DNA from: a bacterium
GTDB lineage: Bacteria; Patescibacteriota; Saccharimonadia; Saccharimonadales; Saccharimonadaceae
Length of the DNA: 33,356 nt
Reading direction: 5' to 3'
Assembly: GCA_030429935.1 (NCBI GenBank)
Contig: JAUIGH010000006.1
Location: forward strand, 1-33,356
Made by a program: the position numbers and the translations under genes. Positions 30,140 to 33,356 of this stretch are shown piece after piece (position 1 is the first letter of the stretch; every line of letters begins with the position of its first letter). Below the pieces are notes generated by a model, which was not told the origin of the DNA, searched no databases, and saw nothing but the letters and a program-made list of their open reading frames with translations.

Positions 30140-30167
30140 ATATACGTGTCATTGTATCATACTGGCC

Positions 30168-30196
30168 TTGAAATATAAGGGGTTATTTGCTATATT
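30168..30196 (+). promoter_or_regulatory. Promoter of tRNA-Lys
   Basis: TTGAAA (30168-30173), 17 nt, TATATT (30191-30196), ending 13 nt before the tRNA. Confidence 0.75.
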
Positions 30197-30209
30197 TAGC
30201 CAGGTACAC

Positions 30210-30286
30210 GGGCCAGTAGCTCAGCTGGTTAGAGCACCTGCCTCTTAAGCAGGGTGTCGAGAGTTCAAGTCTCTCCTGGCCCTCCA
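30210..30286 (+). tRNA. trnK: tRNA-Lys (anticodon CTT), CCA end encoded
   Basis: Acceptor GGGCCAG/CTGGCCC, D arm GCTC/GAGC, anticodon stem CCTGC/GCAGG with loop CTCTTAA (anticodon CTT), T stem GAGAG/CTCTC with loop TTCAAGT, discriminator T, encoded CCA. Confidence 0.96.
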
Positions 30287-30301
30287 TGGACGTATCCGAG
30301 A

Positions 30302-30326
30302 AACTCGCCGCTGCGCGAGTTTTTTT
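30302..30326 (+). terminator. Terminator of tRNA-Lys
   Basis: AACTCGC and GCGAGTT pair around CGCTGC, followed by a run of seven Ts. Confidence 0.9.
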
Positions 30327-30340
30327 GGTATGATACGAAC

Positions 30341-30592
30341 ATGAAGCGACGCACAGTCATCATCGTCACTATACTACTCATTATCATTGCCAGTGCGGCT
30401 GCCCTAGCTACGACCATGCCGATCGACCGCTACACTACGACACGCGGCTGTAACACCGAACCGATGCCGACCGTGCGGCTCAGTCTACTACGCGGCGGTT
30501 CACTGGACGACATCAAATCAGCTGATGCCGAGCCTGTCTCGCCCGTCGAAGGATGCTCACAGAATGCTGAATACGTGCTGTATTTCCTCTAG
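30341..30592 (+). CDS. Small membrane-anchored protein
   Basis: 83 aa from the ATG at 30341, 6 nt after TATGAT, so likely leaderless; the track's longer version reads through tRNA-Lys. The N-terminus is MKRR then a hydrophobic helix (TVIIVTILLIIIASAAALA), a signal anchor, with an outside domain of about 60 residues holding two cysteines (RGCNTEP and EGCSQNA) that may pair. No family recognised. Confidence 0.65.
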   Translation: MKRRTVIIVTILLIIIASAAALATTMPIDRYTTTRGCNTEPMPTVRLSLLRGGSLDDIKSADAEPVSPVEGCSQNAEYVLYFL

Positions 30593-30612
30593 TCATAGCG
30601 CTGGTGCTTAGT

Positions 30613-30641
30613 TTGACAAGCCTCTCGGGGCGGTCTATAGT
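30613..30641 (+). promoter_or_regulatory. Promoter of the pilin operon
   Basis: TTGACA (30613-30618), 17 nt, TATAGT (30636-30641); 55 nt upstream of the first pilin ATG, which has AAAGGG as a weak Shine-Dalgarno. Confidence 0.85.
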
Positions 30642-30696
30642 GGCAGACAGATTTATATTGTAATCAGTACGCCGACACCAGCAGCAAAGGGCATCT

Positions 30697-31254
30697 ATGA
30701 ATACACACCGGTTCACGCAATCCATCTCGCAAATTCGCACGACACGCGGCTTTACGATTGTCGAACTTATCATCGTTATCGTTGTCATCGGTATTATCGC
30801 GGGCATCGCTATCCCGCAGTACAATGGTGTCACCGAGCGCACCCGTGACACTGAGCGCAAATCCGACATCAGCTCGGTATCAGCTCAGCTCGAATACTAC
30901 TATGGTCGACACGGCGCCTACCCAACACTCAGCCACCTGAACAACACCAGTTTTCGCACTGCCAACAACATCTCCGTCGACGATCGAGCCGCGATATTAG
31001 CAGACCCTAATAACGAATCCGTCACCACACTGTCGAGCACCGCCACACCAACCAACGACACCTACGGCTACGTACCATTGCCATCTGGCTGCAGCAGTCC
31101 GACGACGACATCTGGCGGTCAGAGTGGCACGTCAAATCCGTGCCGTTCGTACACATTGTCTGCACGCCTCGAAGATTTCAATGATGATGAAAAAGACGCG
31201 TCGTTAAGCACCAGCACCAACGCATTTTACGTCAAACGTAACGCAGCGAATTGA
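30697..31254 (+). CDS. Type IV pilin (major-pilin-like)
   Basis: 185 aa. Class III signal: basic leader ending TTRG, cleaved before FTIVELIIVIVVIGIIAGIAIPQY, with the conserved Glu at mature position 5. The C-terminal part holds two cysteines (SGCSSP and SNPCRSY) framing a Ser/Thr/Gly-rich loop, like the pilin D-region. Should be processed by a prepilin peptidase and assembled into type IV pili. First gene of the operon; its TGA overlaps the next ATG (TGATG). Confidence 0.93.
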   Translation: MNTHRFTQSISQIRTTRGFTIVELIIVIVVIGIIAGIAIPQYNGVTERTRDTERKSDISSVSAQLEYYYGRHGAYPTLSHLNNTSFRTANNISVDDRAAILADPNNESVTTLSSTATPTNDTYGYVPLPSGCSSPTTTSGGQSGTSNPCRSYTLSARLEDFNDDEKDASLSTSTNAFYVKRNAAN

Positions 31255-31649
31255 TGTCTATGGTCACTCACGACGCACCCACGACTAGCCGATCAGGATT
31301 TACTGTTGTCGAGATATTAGTCAGTGTCTTTGTGTTTGTGCTCATCGTCGCCATGGCCACCAGCATGATTCGGGCGCTAGTCCGCGCGAACGACGAGTCA
31401 ACGAATCTATTGGCAGCTGACGAATACGCATCGAGCGTTATCGAAGAAATCCGAAACAGCGACTATGCATCGGTGAGCACCGCGACTATTTCGAGTGACC
31501 TACCGTCGACACTGCCGCAGCCGCGCACCGCTACCCAGACCGTCTCGCAGCACACGACCACCATAAAGCGCGTCTTGATCGAGATCAATTACGGCGACCC
31601 AGCGACCACCCGCACCTATGAAACATTTGTGAGCGAACATGGTGCGTAG
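31254..31649 (+). CDS. Minor pilin (PilV-like)
   Basis: 131 aa from the ATG at 31254 (the track's TTG is one codon earlier). Prepilin signal SRSG-FTVVEILVSVFVFVLIVAMATSMI with the Glu at +5. Short globular part typical of minor pilins (ADEYASSVIEEIRNSDY). Overlaps the previous gene by 1 nt and the next by 11 nt. Confidence 0.88.
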   Translation: MSMVTHDAPTTSRSGFTVVEILVSVFVFVLIVAMATSMIRALVRANDESTNLLAADEYASSVIEEIRNSDYASVSTATISSDLPSTLPQPRTATQTVSQHTTTIKRVLIEINYGDPATTRTYETFVSEHGA

Positions 31650-32301
31650 ATCGTCTCAGTCCGGCTTTACGATTGTCGAACTGTTGCTCGCAGTCGTGCT
31701 GATCGGCTTCTTGATTGTATCGTTCTCGGTGGCATCGATCAGCTTTCTGAACGCCATGTACAACCGCACCACCGAAGCGCGCTTGACCGCTGAAGCGCAA
31801 ACATTGACACGCACCATCAGCGCTGACGTCCGCGGCGCCAGTGGCATCCTAGCAAACACCACAATCACCGACAGTAACCAGAGCGGCGGCTGGGCGACAA
31901 ATGCTAATACTCTAGTTTTGGCAGTGCCCGCCGAGACGACCAGTCGCGATATCTCGCTCGACGGCGCCAACAATCCACGCACCAACCAAGTCGTCTATTA
32001 CTACGACAGCGCTAGCCGCAGCCTACGCATCCGTAGCCTGGCAAATAGCAGCGTGTCGAATAATTTTGCTATCACTTCATGCCCGGTTGCCAGCGCGACC
32101 GCTAGCTGTCCAGCTGACGTCACGCTATCCGAAAACGTCAGCGCGTTCACACTGCAGTATTATGATGATGCCGATGCCGTCACGACTACATACGCCGATG
32201 CGACATCAGTCAGAGTGCAGCTGACGCTCGATGACAGCCGCGGCAACCAACCGATAACGATCACTAAGGAGCTTCGTATGAGCCTGAGGCCAACGTCATG
32301 A
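31639..32301 (+). CDS. Minor pilin (PilW-like)
   Basis: 220 aa. Prepilin signal SQSG-FTIVELLLAVVLIGFLIVSFSV. The rest has the PilW-type layout: helix (TEARLTAEAQTLTRTISADVR), then beta-rich SGWATNANTLVLAVP…NQVVYYYDSASRSLRIRSL, and FTLQYYDDADAVTTTYADATSVRVQLTLD. Overlaps the PilX-like gene by 4 nt (ATGA). Confidence 0.9.
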   Translation: MVRRSSQSGFTIVELLLAVVLIGFLIVSFSVASISFLNAMYNRTTEARLTAEAQTLTRTISADVRGASGILANTTITDSNQSGGWATNANTLVLAVPAETTSRDISLDGANNPRTNQVVYYYDSASRSLRIRSLANSSVSNNFAITSCPVASATASCPADVTLSENVSAFTLQYYDDADAVTTTYADATSVRVQLTLDDSRGNQPITITKELRMSLRPTS

Positions 32302-33356
32302 TGTATCAACCGTCAACCAGCTATCGACCTCACCAACGCGGCGCTATGCTGCCCGTCGCTGTGATGGTGCTTTTTATGGTATTAGCAGTCGGACTGGTCG
32401 GTCTGACGATTTCGGCAGCAAACTACCGCTCGTCCAACAACGACCACCGCGAGCTCCAAGCTCAGTTGGCAGCTGACGCCGGTATCGACACCGCACTCGA
32501 GCAACTCACTCAAGATCCTGGATGGGCTGCACCGACCAGTGAAAGCGTCGTTATGAACGCCAACGGCGCACGGACGACGTACCTGATCGATGTCGCAAGC
32601 GTCTCGACAGGCTATGTCATAACGTCCACGGGTCGTACCTACTTCCCGGCCAGCGATACGAGCCCAGTCGCTGAGCAACAATATGAACTAATCATCTCAT
32701 CGGGCAGCAGCGGTCTCAGTGGCGACTTTGCTGTCGTGGCTGGTCCAGGTGGACTAAACATGACAAGCACTGCTGAGATTAACGGCGCATTGTACGTCGG
32801 TGGAGCCATCGACATGAACATTTCGGCCAGTATCATTACCGGTAGCGGCAAATCAGTCAGAGTGAGCGACAACCGCTGTCCACTATCGGGAAATATGTCG
32901 ACATATCCACGCGTCTGCACCTCAGCTGAATCATCTGATCCGATCGACATCAGTGGTGGCTCTGAGATCATCGGCAGTGTATACGCAAATAATCAATCCA
33001 ACGGTGCACGCATGACCAGCCCCGGCTTGCAGTCCGGATCTGTCGATGTCTACGATATGCCGCCACCTCCTAGCCGTACACCGATCAAAAACGCCATCAC
33101 CGCTACATCTTCGGGATCGGCAATGAGCTGTAATAACGGCTCGCGTACTTGGCCTGCAAACCGCCGTATCAACGGCGATGTCCGCATTCGTAACTGCAAC
33201 CTGACGATCCAGGGCAATGTTTGGATCACCGGCAAGCTCGAGTTTGTGAATACCAACACCGTGACTATTTCCAACAGCCTGAGCCAAAAGCCAATCATTA
33301 TGGTAGATGACGAAGATGGCGTCGAAACTGGCGGTAACCTGACCATCAACCCCAAC
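32298..33356 (+). CDS. PilX-like pilus assembly protein (3' end outside window)
   Basis: Not in the ORF track because it has no stop in the window; I read it as an open frame of 353 codons from ATG 32298 (or 32301). N-terminus MMYQPSTSYRPHQRGAMLPVAVMVLFMVLAVGLVGLTISAANYR: one membrane helix without the prepilin Glu, then AQLAADAGIDTALEQLTQD, the PilX_N-type start. The remainder is beta-strand-rich (GALYVGGAIDMNISASIITGSG, RINGDVRIRNCNLTIQGNVWITG), like a beta-solenoid. It follows the pilin genes in a coupled operon. The reverse-strand ORFs in this stretch are shadows. Confidence 0.85.
   Translation, partial: MMYQPSTSYRPHQRGAMLPVAVMVLFMVLAVGLVGLTISAANYRSSNNDHRELQAQLAADAGIDTALEQLTQDPGWAAPTSESVVMNANGARTTYLIDVASVSTGYVITSTGRTYFPASDTSPVAEQQYELIISSGSSGLSGDFAVVAGPGGLNMTSTAEINGALYVGGAIDMNISASIITGSGKSVRVSDNRCPLSGNMSTYPRVCTSAESSDPIDISGGSEIIGSVYANNQSNGARMTSPGLQSGSVDVYDMPPPPSRTPIKNAITATSSGSAMSCNNGSRTWPANRRINGDVRIRNCNLTIQGNVWITGKLEFVNTNTVTISNSLSQKPIIMVDDEDGVETGGNLTINPN

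Noticed and set aside
30254-30592. 112-aa ORF starting in tRNA-Lys
   Set aside because: Its first 29 codons lie in the tRNA and its terminator; the ATG at 30341 follows a TATGAT box.
30697-31254. UGA recoded to glycine or tryptophan
   Set aside because: TGA ends several genes exactly at operon junctions (TGATG, ATGA), so it acts as a stop.
31585-33355. Minus-strand ORFs under the pilus operon (for example 32382-32681, 32639-32971, 32931-33287)
   Set aside because: They are shadows of the plus-strand pilin and PilX-like frames, with no recognisable proteins.

Overview
The window looks like chromosomal DNA of a small-genome bacterium of the Patescibacteria/CPR, most likely Candidatus Saccharibacteria (TM7). 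This is inferred, not proven. The basis is the ribosomal protein/SecE/NusG block broken up by small lineage genes, the L1 and SecE proteins with long charged N-terminal extensions, salvage-type deoxynucleotide genes, a type IV pilin operon, an LPQTG-anchored surface protein, and many promoters whose -10 box lies 6-10 nt from the ATG. TGA is used as an ordinary stop (for example the first pilin gene), so the UGA-glycine code of Absconditabacteria and Gracilibacteria does not apply.

Layout. 1-3.3 kb: the end of a von Willebrand A protein, a broken second copy of the thymidine kinase 3' end, an EamA transporter, intact thymidine kinase (tdk) and a Nudix hydrolase. 3.3-5.3 kb: a conserved-looking protein of unknown role, then rplL and rplJ on the minus strand behind a recognisable L10 leader RNA. 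5.3-9.6 kb: an accessory stretch with a glutamate-cysteine ligase-like protein, two unknown proteins and a thymidylate-kinase-like P-loop protein. 9.6-14.3 kb: a deoxynucleotide island with tmk, dcd, a small membrane protein, dihydrofolate reductase, two nucleoside deoxyribosyltransferase-like proteins and thyA. It ends in a winged-helix/degenerate-Nudix protein that is a good candidate regulator.

14.5-18.3 kb (minus strand): rplA, small genes, rplK behind a hairpin-rich leader, nusG and secE. 18.3-21.3 kb: a PAS histidine kinase, a YgjP-type metallopeptidase and a P-loop kinase-like protein. 21.5-23.2 kb: a repeat-rich, cysteine-bearing surface protein with a sortase signal. 23.2-26.7 kb: tRNA-Trp, then a 7TM/GAF histidine kinase translationally fused by a 1-nt overlap to a LuxI-like (autoinducer-synthase-like) GNAT protein, with a divergent single-domain response regulator. 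26.7-29.1 kb: folD and a large membrane protein. 29.2-30.3 kb: a frameshifted acetyltransferase, an ASCH protein, tRNA-Arg and tRNA-Lys. 30.3 kb to the end: a small membrane protein and a type IV pilus operon that runs off the window.

How the genes fit together. Tdk, dCTP deaminase, the deoxyribosyltransferase-like proteins, DHFR, ThyA, thymidylate kinase and FolD (which makes the methylene-THF that ThyA uses) give a nearly complete route to dTTP from salvaged nucleosides. The second theme is signalling and the cell surface: two histidine kinases, a receiver protein, a possible signal synthase, an LPXTG protein and pili, as expected for a host-attached lifestyle. The most interesting candidate system is the LuxI-like synthase / 7TM kinase / receiver module at 23.4-26.7 kb.
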